From Stigmatella ashevillena (lineage in GTDB: Bacteria; Myxococcota; Myxococcia; Myxococcales; Myxococcaceae), in contig NZ_JAQNDM010000002.1 of NCBI RefSeq assembly GCF_028368975.1, positions 6,566,425-6,630,424 of the forward strand: a stretch of DNA of 64,000 bases, read 5' to 3'. The position numbers and the translations under genes are program-made. The notes beneath the pieces were generated by a model. The model was not told where the DNA came from. It was given only the letters and a program-made list of their open reading frames with translations, and searched no databases. Numbering within the stretch: position 1 is the stretch's first letter; the number at the start of each line of letters is the position of its first letter. Below are positions 44,034 to 53,741 of this stretch, piece by piece.

Positions 44034-45638
44034 ATGAAGCCAGAGCGTACTCGCACGCAGGTCCTCAAGACCCCTCCCCGCTCCACGCAGAAAGCCTCGG
44101 CCCGGGTGGTGGGCAGGGCGGCGCTCGCGGGGCCGAGGAAGGCCTCAAGGCTCAAGCCGGTGCCGGAAGACCGCCGGGCAACACTCGAGGCCTATTTCGA
44201 AACGCTCTTTTCTCAACCCTGGATGCAGGATGTCACCGCTGACCTGCTCCGGCGCCAGCCGAAGTCCAACGAGCGCATGACGGAGCTGCGCAAGCACTCC
44301 GTGACCAATGCGGGGTTTTGGCCTTTCTTCTCCATCTTCATGCCGTTGTGCATTGAGCACGCCGAGGGTGGGCGGCTGTATGACATTGATGGCAATGAAT
44401 ATTTGGACTGTTTTCTGGGCTTTGGAGCGCAAAGCCTTCATGGCCACAACCCAGAGCCCGTCGTCCAATTTGTCAAAGGGCTTTTGGGCAAGAGTGTGGG
44501 CAACGGGTACGCCTCGTCACTCGAGCTGGAGTACGTGAAGCTGCTCAAGGAGTTCATGCCGCATTGTGAGCGGTTCGCCTTCCAGAACTCTGGAAGCGAT
44601 GCGACCACGGCGGCCATCCGGCTGGCGCGCGCGCATTCGGGTCGGCGGCTGGTGGTGCGGTTCGAGGGCAGCATCAACGGCCAGTACGACGTGGTGTCGT
44701 ACAACTCGCACGCCGCCCTGCATGGACACCCGCTGCTGCCCTACCCGGCGGTGCGGGGCCCCAGCATTCCGCTCCAGTCCTTCAACCGGGGGGCTCAGGT
44801 TCTGGGCAAGGAGGATCTGCTCATCCTGACCTTCAATGATCCGGCGTCCCTGGACATCATCAAGAAGCGCAAGAACGAGATCGCCTGCGTTCTGACCGAG
44901 CCCATTCCCACGGCGTTTCCCTTCCCGGACCGGGCCATTGCCTTCACGCGGGAGCTGGGCGAGGTCTGCCGAAAATCCGGCGTCCTCCTCATCCTCGACG
45001 AGGTTCACTCGGGCTTCCGTTATGGCCCGAGCGGGGTGACGGGGTTCGCCCACCTGCACGCCGACCTGGTCACCTATGGCAAGGTCACCACCGGGCTGGG
45101 GCTGCCGCTGAGCGCCATTGGCGGGCGCTCCGACATCCTGGAACTCGCGGCGACCAGCGGCCGGTCCATCCGCGACTATGGGCAGAAGACGCTGTTGGCC
45201 ACCACGCACATCAACAACCACCTGTCCATCGCCGCTTCGTATGCCTCCCTGTCGCTGCTGAAGCAGAAGGGCGAGGCGTTCTACACGCGGACGCGGCAGA
45301 AGGCGCAACGCCTCCAGCAACGGGTGGGCGAGGTGGAGGTGAATTCGAAGGTGTCGCTGCGGTTGCCGGGCTGGGGCGAGTTCTTTGGCTACATGTCCTT
45401 CATGCGCAACCAGGCCCCCATGAACAGCACGCGGGATTTCATCCAGGCGACGTATCCGGTGGCCAATGTCGTGCTCGCGCTGCTGCTGCGCCGCAAGGGG
45501 CTCTACTACCACGGCGTGCCGTACTTCTACACGGGCGATGCCCACAGTGAGCAGGACCTGGACGTCGCGGTGGACAAAATCCACGAGGCGGTGGCGGAGA
45601 TGAAGCAGAACCACTTCTCCTTCGACATCCCGGAGTAA
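44034..45638 (+). CDS. Class III aminotransferase, GSAM-like
   Basis: 534 residues. PLP-fold landmarks: FQNSGSDATTAAIRLARAHSGRRLVVRF, ILDEVHSGFRYGPSGVTG (PLP Asp) and YGKVTTGLGLPLSAIGG with the Schiff-base Lys near 350. The core resembles glutamate-1-semialdehyde aminomutase (about 430 residues), but a ~100-residue N-terminal extension precedes it. It is unlikely to be the housekeeping HemL and could act on an amino acid in a specialised pathway. Confidence 0.88.
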   Translation: MKPERTRTQVLKTPPRSTQKASARVVGRAALAGPRKASRLKPVPEDRRATLEAYFETLFSQPWMQDVTADLLRRQPKSNERMTELRKHSVTNAGFWPFFSIFMPLCIEHAEGGRLYDIDGNEYLDCFLGFGAQSLHGHNPEPVVQFVKGLLGKSVGNGYASSLELEYVKLLKEFMPHCERFAFQNSGSDATTAAIRLARAHSGRRLVVRFEGSINGQYDVVSYNSHAALHGHPLLPYPAVRGPSIPLQSFNRGAQVLGKEDLLILTFNDPASLDIIKKRKNEIACVLTEPIPTAFPFPDRAIAFTRELGEVCRKSGVLLILDEVHSGFRYGPSGVTGFAHLHADLVTYGKVTTGLGLPLSAIGGRSDILELAATSGRSIRDYGQKTLLATTHINNHLSIAASYASLSLLKQKGEAFYTRTRQKAQRLQQRVGEVEVNSKVSLRLPGWGEFFGYMSFMRNQAPMNSTRDFIQATYPVANVVLALLLRRKGLYYHGVPYFYTGDAHSEQDLDVAVDKIHEAVAEMKQNHFSFDIPE

Positions 45639-45646
45639 CCCGTGGC

Positions 45647-46420
45647 TCAGTGAGAAGAGGGCACGCCGGGAGAGGGCACGCTCGGCGCCCTCTGGGTCCC
45701 CGTTGCGGGTAGACGTGTCTCGGGCAGCTGCCGGTATTCCCCCTGGTACTCAGGGGGCAGCAAAGCCGCCACGCGGCGCATCATCGCGTCGGCCATGGCC
45801 TGGCGGGAGTCGTCGGCCCCGTGGACTTCCTCGCTCAGGTCTTCCCAGCGGAAGGGGGGGCCGATGCGCACGGTGATGCGGGCGCGGTGCAGCCGCTCGC
45901 CGCCCATGTTCCGCTCGTCGATGGGAAGCATCCGCTCGGTGCCGGTGAGGGCCACGGGGACGATGGGGACACCGGACCGGTGCGCGATGAGGCTCACGCC
46001 TTTCTTGGCCCGGAGCAGGGCGCCGGTCCGGCTGCGCCCTCCTTCTGGAAAGACGAGCACGGAGCGGCCTTTCTTGAGCGCCTCGACCGCACGCCGCAGC
46101 GCTTCGATGTCAGGCGAACCCGGACGGATGAAGAGGGTCTCCACGGTCTCGGTGGCCAGACGGGTCATCGCCGTCTGCCGCAACTTCACCCCCGCCAAGA
46201 ACCAGATTCGCAGCGGCGCGAGCGCACGCTGCAAGGTCAATCCATCCGCATTGGACAAGTGGTTGCACACATAGAGGGCAGGGCCGAGGGGCAGGTGCTC
46301 GCGCCCCTGCACGTGCATGTCCGCGTAACGCTTCCAGACCCTGTCAATCACTTGCCGCATCACGGCACGGCGGGGCCGAGCGGGCAGAAGGGTCAGCAAG
46401 GAAAAGAGGGCGGTCAGCAT
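45647..46420 (-). CDS. 1-acylglycerol-3-phosphate acyltransferase (PlsC-like)
   Basis: 257 residues from ATG 46420 (MLTALFSLLTLLPARPRR). HX4D motif NHLSNAD, then FIRPGSPD, VLVFPEGGRSRTG (FPEGxRS) and VPIVPVALTGTE are the four PlsC/LPLAT blocks. Adds the second acyl chain to lysophosphatidate or a similar acceptor at the inner membrane. An ATG at 46480 gives a slightly longer form. Confidence 0.9.
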   Translation of the reverse strand: MLTALFSLLTLLPARPRRAVMRQVIDRVWKRYADMHVQGREHLPLGPALYVCNHLSNADGLTLQRALAPLRIWFLAGVKLRQTAMTRLATETVETLFIRPGSPDIEALRRAVEALKKGRSVLVFPEGGRSRTGALLRAKKGVSLIAHRSGVPIVPVALTGTERMLPIDERNMGGERLHRARITVRIGPPFRWEDLSEEVHGADDSRQAMADAMMRRVAALLPPEYQGEYRQLPETRLPATGTQRAPSVPSPGVPSSH

Positions 46421-46595
46421 GGCGGTGGGCTCCAGGACAAAGGTAAGGAGCCCCGCTCGGCCGGGAAGCCGCCCTGTCATGAAGGGTGGGAATGGCAAGC
46501 CAGGAGGCCCGCTTCCTCGCCTGCCCGTCCGGCCTGGCCCGCTGCTTCTGCTGGCTGGACGCATCCGGGCGGACGGTGCCGGAAGCGCCCAGGTC

Positions 46596-47000
46596 TCATG
46601 CGATGACGGCGATCGCTTCGATTTCGACGAGGAGCTCGGGCAGGGCGAGCGCCGCCACACCAATATAGGTATTGGGCGCAGGCTCCGCGCCCTCATAGAA
46701 GGCTTTGATTTCGTTGAGCACGATGCCCAGCTTGTCGGGCGTGTGGTTCACCACATAGGTCCGCAAGCGCACGAGGTCCGTAGGCCGGGCGCCCACGGAC
46801 GCGAGCACGGCCTTGAGGTTGTCCATCACCTGGCGTGTCTGCCGGGCCAGGTCTCCCGGTCCCACGAGGACGCCTTGAGGATCCCAAGCCACCTGTCCCG
46901 CCAGGTGCAAGGTCTGTCCTCCCCGCTGAAGGGCCGCGTGGGAGAAGCCGTACTGAACACTGTTGTAGAGGCTGGGAGGGTTCACGAGCTCACGGGGCAT
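46596..47000 (-). CDS. RidA/YjgF-family enamine deaminase
   Basis: 134 residues, the usual family length, from ATG 47000 with AGGAG upstream. Landmarks: the N-terminal YNSVQYGFSHAAL, VVNHTPDKLGIVLNEI and the C-terminal PELLVEIEAIAVI with the Glu of the active cleft. RidA hydrolyses reactive enamine/imine intermediates from PLP enzymes; the arginine usual in Rid1 (xxRxxV) is not seen in VAALALPELLVEIE, so it may be one of the other Rid subgroups. Confidence 0.9.
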   Translation of the reverse strand: MPRELVNPPSLYNSVQYGFSHAALQRGGQTLHLAGQVAWDPQGVLVGPGDLARQTRQVMDNLKAVLASVGARPTDLVRLRTYVVNHTPDKLGIVLNEIKAFYEGAEPAPNTYIGVAALALPELLVEIEAIAVIA

Positions 47001-47028
47001 CGGCGGACTCCTGGGGTGAAGCGGGTGT

Positions 47029-48714
47029 TCAAAAAGGCGCGGGCCGTTCAAAGGAGACGCGCTGCCCCGTCGCGGGGTGCCGGAACGCGAGCCCCTCGGC
47101 GTGCAGGAGCAGGCGGACCTCCTCGTGTCCATAGAGGCGGTCGCCCACGATGGGCGCCCCGAGGCCGAGCGGATGGGCCGCGTGCACCCGCAGTTGATGC
47201 GTTCTTCCAGAGTGGGGCGAGAGGGCCACGCGGGTGCGCTCCCCGCGCCGCTCGAGGACCTGCCACTCCGTGGTGGCGGGTTTGCCGTGGATGGGGTCGT
47301 GAATCTGCCGGGGCCGGTCGTGGAGGTCGACGCGCAGGGGAAGATCGATGGTGCCCTGCTCCCCCTGCACTCGGCCATCAATCCAGGCCACGTAGCGTTT
47401 GAGGACTTCCCGGTGGAGGAACTGCCGTTGCAGGGCGGCATGGGTGCGCGAATCCAGCGCCGCGACGAGCAGGCCCGAGGTGTCCAGATCGAGCCGGTGC
47501 ACGAGCAGAGGCCCCGTGGCGTGGGGGTACCGGGCCCGGAGCCGGGTGAGCACCGAGTCGTTCAGCTCCGCGCCCTTTCCGGGCACGGACAGCAGTCCGC
47601 AGGGCTTGTCGATCACGACGAGCCATTCGTCCTCGAAGACGAGGGAGAGCGCTCCGGCGGAGGCCGTGGGTTCCGGAGGCGAGAAGCGCCGGGGGGAGGA
47701 GACCGTCAGTCCTTCCAGCATGAACGGGAGCAGCGGCCCACACTTCTCCCGGCAGGCGCCATAGAACGCGCCGGAGAGGCGTCCGCCCGTGGGCGGGGAG
47801 GCGCCCCACCAGAACTCGGCGAGCGCCAGCGGATGCAGCCCCTGGGCGTAGGCATGGGCGAGGAGCTTGGGCGCGGAGCAGTCGGCGGCCCCCGAGGGAG
47901 GCTCCCCGGGCGTGTACAGGCACCGCAAGCAGCGGCGCTCTCCCCGGGCATTGTGGACGGCGTAGGTGTCGTGGATCCGCTTCATGTACTTCCGGCTGAC
48001 GATGCGCCGCAAGCGTTCCAGGGCCTGGAGGCGCCGCTCCATCCGGGCGTAGGCCCGGGTCCCTTCCCGTTCCTCCTGTTCCTGGGCCGCCTCCAGCTTG
48101 CGCCGCTCCGCCTTGTCGCCGCGGCTCTCCTGGTCGAGCGCATGGAGGGCGTGGCGCCGCTCCTCTTCGGTGAGCGCGGGAGAGGCGGCGAGTTCGAGCC
48201 GTCGCGCGTGGCGCTGTTGCCGCCGCGCCTCATGCCGGGCGCGCAGCTCGGCCCGTTCCCCTGCCTGGCGAGCCTGCCGGAGGTCACGCGCGGCCTGGAG
48301 GCCAGCGCGCTCCGGCGAGGTACGCAGCGCCTCGGCCCGGGCGAGCAGGGCCTTCACGGTGGCTTCCCCCGGGGGCTCCAAGCGCTGACGAGCCTCCCGG
48401 TCGAAGATCGGTGGGACAAAACCTTCAAGCTCCCACTGCCCCCCCAGCATGCCGGAGAAGGACCGGAGAAAGCCGATGCGGCCCTGGGAATCCTGGACGA
48501 CCAGGACGCCAAACATCTTGCCCCCTTCAGGGGCCTCCAGCAGCGAGGTGGAGACGCCTGGGGCCAGGGTCCCTGCCTGGAGTTCCGCCTTCAGCACCTC
48601 CGCGGCCTGGCGGGCCAGCGGGTGAGGGCCCCGCTCGTCAAAGGGGCTGGGAAAGGCCGAGGGCCGCTCTTCCGGCACGGGAGGCGGCTCCAATGGGGTC
48701 ACCCACGGTCTCAC
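47029..48714 (-). CDS. RluA-family pseudouridine synthase with long N-terminal extension
   Basis: 561 residues. The catalytic block HRLDLDTSGLLVAALDSRTHAALQ at about 400-423 holds the Asp nucleophile, and TRVALSPHSGRTHQLRVHAAHPLG the downstream RluA motif. An N-terminal ~330-residue part is rich in Arg/Glu coiled coil (about 120-240) and then cysteines (RCLRCLYTPGEP...DCS, CREKCGPLLPF). The extended form is a known RluA subgroup acting on rRNA. Confidence 0.9.
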   Translation of the reverse strand: MRPWVTPLEPPPVPEERPSAFPSPFDERGPHPLARQAAEVLKAELQAGTLAPGVSTSLLEAPEGGKMFGVLVVQDSQGRIGFLRSFSGMLGGQWELEGFVPPIFDREARQRLEPPGEATVKALLARAEALRTSPERAGLQAARDLRQARQAGERAELRARHEARRQQRHARRLELAASPALTEEERRHALHALDQESRGDKAERRKLEAAQEQEEREGTRAYARMERRLQALERLRRIVSRKYMKRIHDTYAVHNARGERRCLRCLYTPGEPPSGAADCSAPKLLAHAYAQGLHPLALAEFWWGASPPTGGRLSGAFYGACREKCGPLLPFMLEGLTVSSPRRFSPPEPTASAGALSLVFEDEWLVVIDKPCGLLSVPGKGAELNDSVLTRLRARYPHATGPLLVHRLDLDTSGLLVAALDSRTHAALQRQFLHREVLKRYVAWIDGRVQGEQGTIDLPLRVDLHDRPRQIHDPIHGKPATTEWQVLERRGERTRVALSPHSGRTHQLRVHAAHPLGLGAPIVGDRLYGHEEVRLLLHAEGLAFRHPATGQRVSFERPAPF

Positions 48715-48765
48715 ATCTCCTCAGGTAGCACGAAACCCGGCCGGGCATAGAATGCGCAGCCGCTC

Positions 48766-49233
48766 ATGACCTTGCCCCTGGTGCATATCTATTGTGATGG
48801 CGCGTGCTCGCCCAACCCAGGCATCGGAGGCTGGGGCTCCATCCTCGTCTCGCCAGCGCATGGCCACGCGCGCAAGGAGCTGAGCGGGGCCGAACCGGAG
48901 ACCACCAACAATCGCATGGAGCTGACGGCGGCGCTGATGGCCTTGCGTGCGTTGAAGTCGCCTTGTCAGGTGCAGCTCTTCACGGATTCCCAGTATGTGC
49001 GCAATGCCTTCCAGGAGAAGTGGTTGGACAGGTGGCAGCGCACGGGATGGAAGACCGCGGCCAAACAGCCGGTGCAGAACGCGGATCTCTGGCAAGCGCT
49101 GCTAGAGCAGACCCGGGTGCACCAGGTGACTTGGAACTGGGTTCGGGGTCACTCGGGGCATGTGGAGAACGAGCGCGCGGACGCCATGGCGGTGGCCGCG
49201 AGGCTGGCGTTGGCGGCGACACTCGGGCGCTGA
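48766..49233 (+). CDS. rnhA: Ribonuclease HI
   Basis: 155 residues, the normal RnhA length. The catalytic acids of the RNase H fold are in place: Asp11 ([12 protein letters not shown]), Glu52 ([10 protein letters not shown]), Asp74 (FTDSQYV) and Asp139 (ENERADAMA), with the conserved His129 in WVRGHSGH. It removes RNA from RNA/DNA hybrids. Cytoplasmic, single gene, 55 bases before the sigma-54 regulator. Confidence 0.95.
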   Translation: MTLPLVHIYCDGACSPNPGIGGWGSILVSPAHGHARKELSGAEPETTNNRMELTAALMALRALKSPCQVQLFTDSQYVRNAFQEKWLDRWQRTGWKTAAKQPVQNADLWQALLEQTRVHQVTWNWVRGHSGHVENERADAMAVAARLALAATLGR

Positions 49234-49288
49234 CACTCGTTGTGAGGCGGTAAGAGCGTCCCCGCGGAATGGTGATAATTTGGCCCGT

Positions 49289-50698
<1,410 letters not shown>

Positions 50699-50701
50699 GT
50701 T

Positions 50702-52108
50702 TTACCGCAGGCCCATGACCCGGCGATGGCCTGTCCTGGCCATGTCCTGCAGGGGCTCCGCGAGAAAGTCCGTCTCCAGCCCTCGCAACGCCGCCTCGGT
50801 GGCGACCAGCGCGTGGCCGTCCGAGGCCACCGTCCAGCCCGACAGACACAGCAGGCCGCCCGTCCCTGAGGGTGTGCTCCAGCTCTTCTCCCGCCACCGC
50901 CGTGTGGCATCCACGTGCACGGTGACGTTCAGCGTGACGCGGGGCGGGCTCGGGAGCGCCTCGGCGATCCGGATCAGGGCCAACGCCGAGGCCAGCAGCC
51001 GGGCGCGGGCCTCCCGTTCCTCGTGCTCCGCCTCTGGCAGCACCGCCATCGCCAGCACGCAGCTGGCCCCGTCCACCCGGATCTCGAGTCCCGCCTCGCG
51101 GGCCGTGGCGCTCGCGCTCGCCAGCAGGGCATCCATCCGCTCCAGCGCGGCGTCATCCGGCTCGCCTTCCACGGATGCCTCCGCGTACAGCGCCATGGTG
51201 CGCTCGGCGAGCACGGCGCCCTGTCCGCCATGGACCGCACGCCGCAGCGCCTCCAGCATCGCCGCCACGTGGGGGTAGCGCTCCTCGCGCCGCTTCTGAA
51301 GACAGCGGTGGACCACCGCGTCCAGGGCGGCGGGCACGGGGGCGCGCTCACTGGGGCGCGGCGGGGGCGCGTGCAGGTGTTGCTCCTCCACCTCGTGCGG
51401 CGTCGTGCCCAGAAAGGGCGGCTTGCCCGTCACCAGGTGGAACAGCAGAAGGCCCAGGGCATACAGGTCCGTGCGCGTGTCGGGCTTCTCGCCGCGGATC
51501 TGTTCGGGGGCCATGAACAGGGGGGTGCCGAGCACCGTGCCGGTCTTCGTCAACGAGGAGGCGCCCGGTGTCTGCGGGGACAAGTCTTTGGCCACCCCGA
51601 AGTCCACCAGCTTCACGCGGACCGCCTCGGCGCCTCCCCGCAGGCACACCACGTTCTGTGCCTTCAGGTCCCGGTGCACCACGCCGGCCTGATGCGCGGC
51701 CTCGAGTGCCGCGCCCACCTGCTCGAGGACCTCCAGTGCCTCCTTGGGTGAAAGAGGACCGCGCGCGGCCAGCTCGGCGGCGAGGTCTCTTCCGGGCAAC
51801 CACTCCATGGCGATGAAGGGCCTGCCGTCGGCGAGTTCCCCATGGCCGAGAATGTCGACGATGTGGGGGTGGTGAAGCCGCTGGAGGGTGGTGGCCTCCT
51901 GGCGGAAGCGGCGCAGCGCGGTGTGGGTCGCGGTGAACCGCGAGTGCATCACCTTGAGCGCCGCGGCCTCGCCCGTCCGGGTGTCCCGCGCGCGGTAGAG
52001 CCAGGAGACAGGGCCCCGGTAGTGGACATGCTCCACCACCCAACTGCCCACCAGCGCTCCGGGCGACAGCTCCTCGCCATAGAGCGCTTCTTCGCCCGGG
52101 GGGGTCAT
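50702..52108 (-). CDS. Cytoplasmic Ser/Thr protein kinase
   Basis: 468 residues from ATG 52108, which overlaps the stop of the upstream lipoprotein gene (ATGA). Kinase motifs include LKVMHSRF (Lys), VVHRDLKAQNVVCL, VDFGVAKDLS and FMAPEQIRGE. The C-terminal ~170 residues (after about 300) have no membrane span. Translational coupling with a secreted lipoprotein is odd and may point to a shared signal. Convergent with the FHA-sigma-54 regulator, 3 bases apart. Confidence 0.92.
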   Translation of the reverse strand: MTPPGEEALYGEELSPGALVGSWVVEHVHYRGPVSWLYRARDTRTGEAAALKVMHSRFTATHTALRRFRQEATTLQRLHHPHIVDILGHGELADGRPFIAMEWLPGRDLAAELAARGPLSPKEALEVLEQVGAALEAAHQAGVVHRDLKAQNVVCLRGGAEAVRVKLVDFGVAKDLSPQTPGASSLTKTGTVLGTPLFMAPEQIRGEKPDTRTDLYALGLLLFHLVTGKPPFLGTTPHEVEEQHLHAPPPRPSERAPVPAALDAVVHRCLQKRREERYPHVAAMLEALRRAVHGGQGAVLAERTMALYAEASVEGEPDDAALERMDALLASASATAREAGLEIRVDGASCVLAMAVLPEAEHEEREARARLLASALALIRIAEALPSPPRVTLNVTVHVDATRRWREKSWSTPSGTGGLLCLSGWTVASDGHALVATEAALRGLETDFLAEPLQDMARTGHRRVMGLR

Positions 52109-53580
52109 GGGGACTTGGGCGCCTCTCGGGGCCGGGAGCACAGCGTGGGATTGTCGTACCCACCCAGGATGTCACACGGCGAGTTGAGGAAGGTGGTGAT
52201 GGGGTACGGCCAGGACACGTTGTTGTTGTCGCGGCAGCCCTCGTAATCCCCATCTCCGGGGACCTGGGGGCCATCGTCGGTGGCGCACTTCGAGGCGGGA
52301 TAGGAGCGGTTGGACGGGTTCACACACACACCCGTCACCTGGGCTGCACAGTTGGAGGTCGCATCGGGCAGCGCGCACACCCGGTAGGTGGCGGTGCCTC
52401 CGCCGGAGTTCCAGGCCGAGTCATAACAAGAGTACATCCTCCGGTAGACGGACCCTTTCACCGGTTGCGCAGGGAGGATGACCTTGCGGTCGACCACGAA
52501 GACCTCCGCCGCCAGCGCGTCGGGCTCGAAAATCGTCCCATAGAAGGCCCCTTCTCTCATGCGGAAGGCGGCCGCCTCCGAGAGGGGATATTGGGTCGAA
52601 GTGGGGGAGGCCTTCACCGTGACGGCTCCCGTCTGGGTGCTGTTGTAGGGGGCCTTCATCACGTTGAAGTAGCCCCCCGCGGGACAGGTGAACGCCACCG
52701 AGGGCAAGGGCGTGCTGCAGCTGCCCTCGCTCTGGGCCAGCGGGGCCGGCTCGCTCTGGTGGTTGCAACCCGTGATTCCCTCACACACCCGGAGCATCAT
52801 CTGTGCGCCACTGGTGGAACCCAGGGAGGAGCCCGTGCACGTCGCGGGATCCTTTCCTCCCGCGCCCAGGACGGTCCTCATGCCGGGCTGGCACAAGCCG
52901 ATGCCATCCACCGACCAGCCACAGTTGCGCTGGACGCCGAGCGCAGGCGAGCCGCACGCCTCGAAGCTGGCCAGCCGCTGAGAAGTGACGGCGTCATACT
53001 CGGAGGGCCGCGTCACCTGCTCCAGTTGGAAGACGCTCGGCGTGGTGGGGTGCTCCCCCCGCATCGATAGATCGACGCGCATGCCAAAGGCGTTGTTGCG
53101 TGCCAGGAGGCACGAGGACACTTGCTGCAAGCAGGCGGGAGTGGGGACCTGGGTCTTCCACGCGGGACAGATGCCCAGTTGGCCGTGCCACTGGTTCAAA
53201 GCGCCCGTGCTGGGATCCGTCCATTCCAGGTTCTGTCCGTTCGCCAAGGCACAGCCCACCAGGTAGTGCATGAATTGCTGCGCGGCGGGATCCCAGAGCT
53301 GATTGGCGATGGTGGCGTCTCCCGGCGGCGAGAAGAGGGCCGCGAGGGGCTTTGTCCCCAACAACCGGTTGGCGATCTTGTTGGTGGACAGGGCGTTGAA
53401 GACGAGGGCCTGCGTGGTGAGGGAGTTGGGGATCCGGATCGCCTCCTCGCGGGTTCCCCATCGGGCTGTCTCCTCAGCCGTCTCTTCGATGAGGGCGGGC
53501 TCGCAGCCGACGAGCCCGATGAGCAGTGAGGCGCACAGGCTGAGAACGACGGGATGCCAAGAGCGGCAAAAAACCCTCAT
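52105..53580 (-). CDS. Large cysteine-rich lipoprotein, 491 aa
   Basis: Lipobox LIGLVGC after MRVFCRSWHPVVLSLCASL. The N-terminal part (NALSTNKIANRLLG, FMHYLVGCALANGQ, CPAWKTQV, CLQQVSSCLLARNNAFGMRVDL) matches a secreted lipoprotein family found in many copies in myxobacteria. At least sixteen cysteines suggest several disulfides. No catalytic motif recognised. Coupled to the kinase downstream. Confidence 0.78.
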   Translation of the reverse strand: MRVFCRSWHPVVLSLCASLLIGLVGCEPALIEETAEETARWGTREEAIRIPNSLTTQALVFNALSTNKIANRLLGTKPLAALFSPPGDATIANQLWDPAAQQFMHYLVGCALANGQNLEWTDPSTGALNQWHGQLGICPAWKTQVPTPACLQQVSSCLLARNNAFGMRVDLSMRGEHPTTPSVFQLEQVTRPSEYDAVTSQRLASFEACGSPALGVQRNCGWSVDGIGLCQPGMRTVLGAGGKDPATCTGSSLGSTSGAQMMLRVCEGITGCNHQSEPAPLAQSEGSCSTPLPSVAFTCPAGGYFNVMKAPYNSTQTGAVTVKASPTSTQYPLSEAAAFRMREGAFYGTIFEPDALAAEVFVVDRKVILPAQPVKGSVYRRMYSCYDSAWNSGGGTATYRVCALPDATSNCAAQVTGVCVNPSNRSYPASKCATDDGPQVPGDGDYEGCRDNNNVSWPYPITTFLNSPCDILGGYDNPTLCSRPREAPKSP

Positions 53581-53649
53581 GGTGTTTCCTCTGACAAGTC
53601 AGTCAGCGTTGTGAATCTAGCAAAGCATGGAGCGGGCCAAAGGGGTGAT

Positions 53650-53664
53650 CCCTGGGTCCCAGGG
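53650..53664. repeat. 15-bp palindrome in the kinase/lipoprotein spacer
   Basis: CCCTGGGTCCCAGGG is a perfect palindrome around the T at 53657, about 70 bases upstream of the lipoprotein gene start on the minus strand. It could be an operator or a small terminator hairpin for the kinase gene, which ends at 53737. Confidence 0.35.
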
Positions 53665-53699
53665 CACTCCCTGCACGAGGTGCGGTGGCTGTGGCGAAA

Positions 53700-53741
53700 C
53701 GCGTTACAAAACAGGTGGAGGTTGTAACCTGTCGCGTTACA
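53700..53741. repeat. Direct repeat CGCGTTACA with inverted GTTACA/TGTAAC
   Basis: CGCGTTACA is found at 53700-53708 and 53733-53741, 33 bases apart (three turns). Between them TGTAAC (53724-53729) is an inverted copy of GTTACA (53703-53708). The right copy overlaps the end of the kinase gene. This looks like a protein-binding array for the downstream lipoprotein gene; no binding protein is known. Confidence 0.35.
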
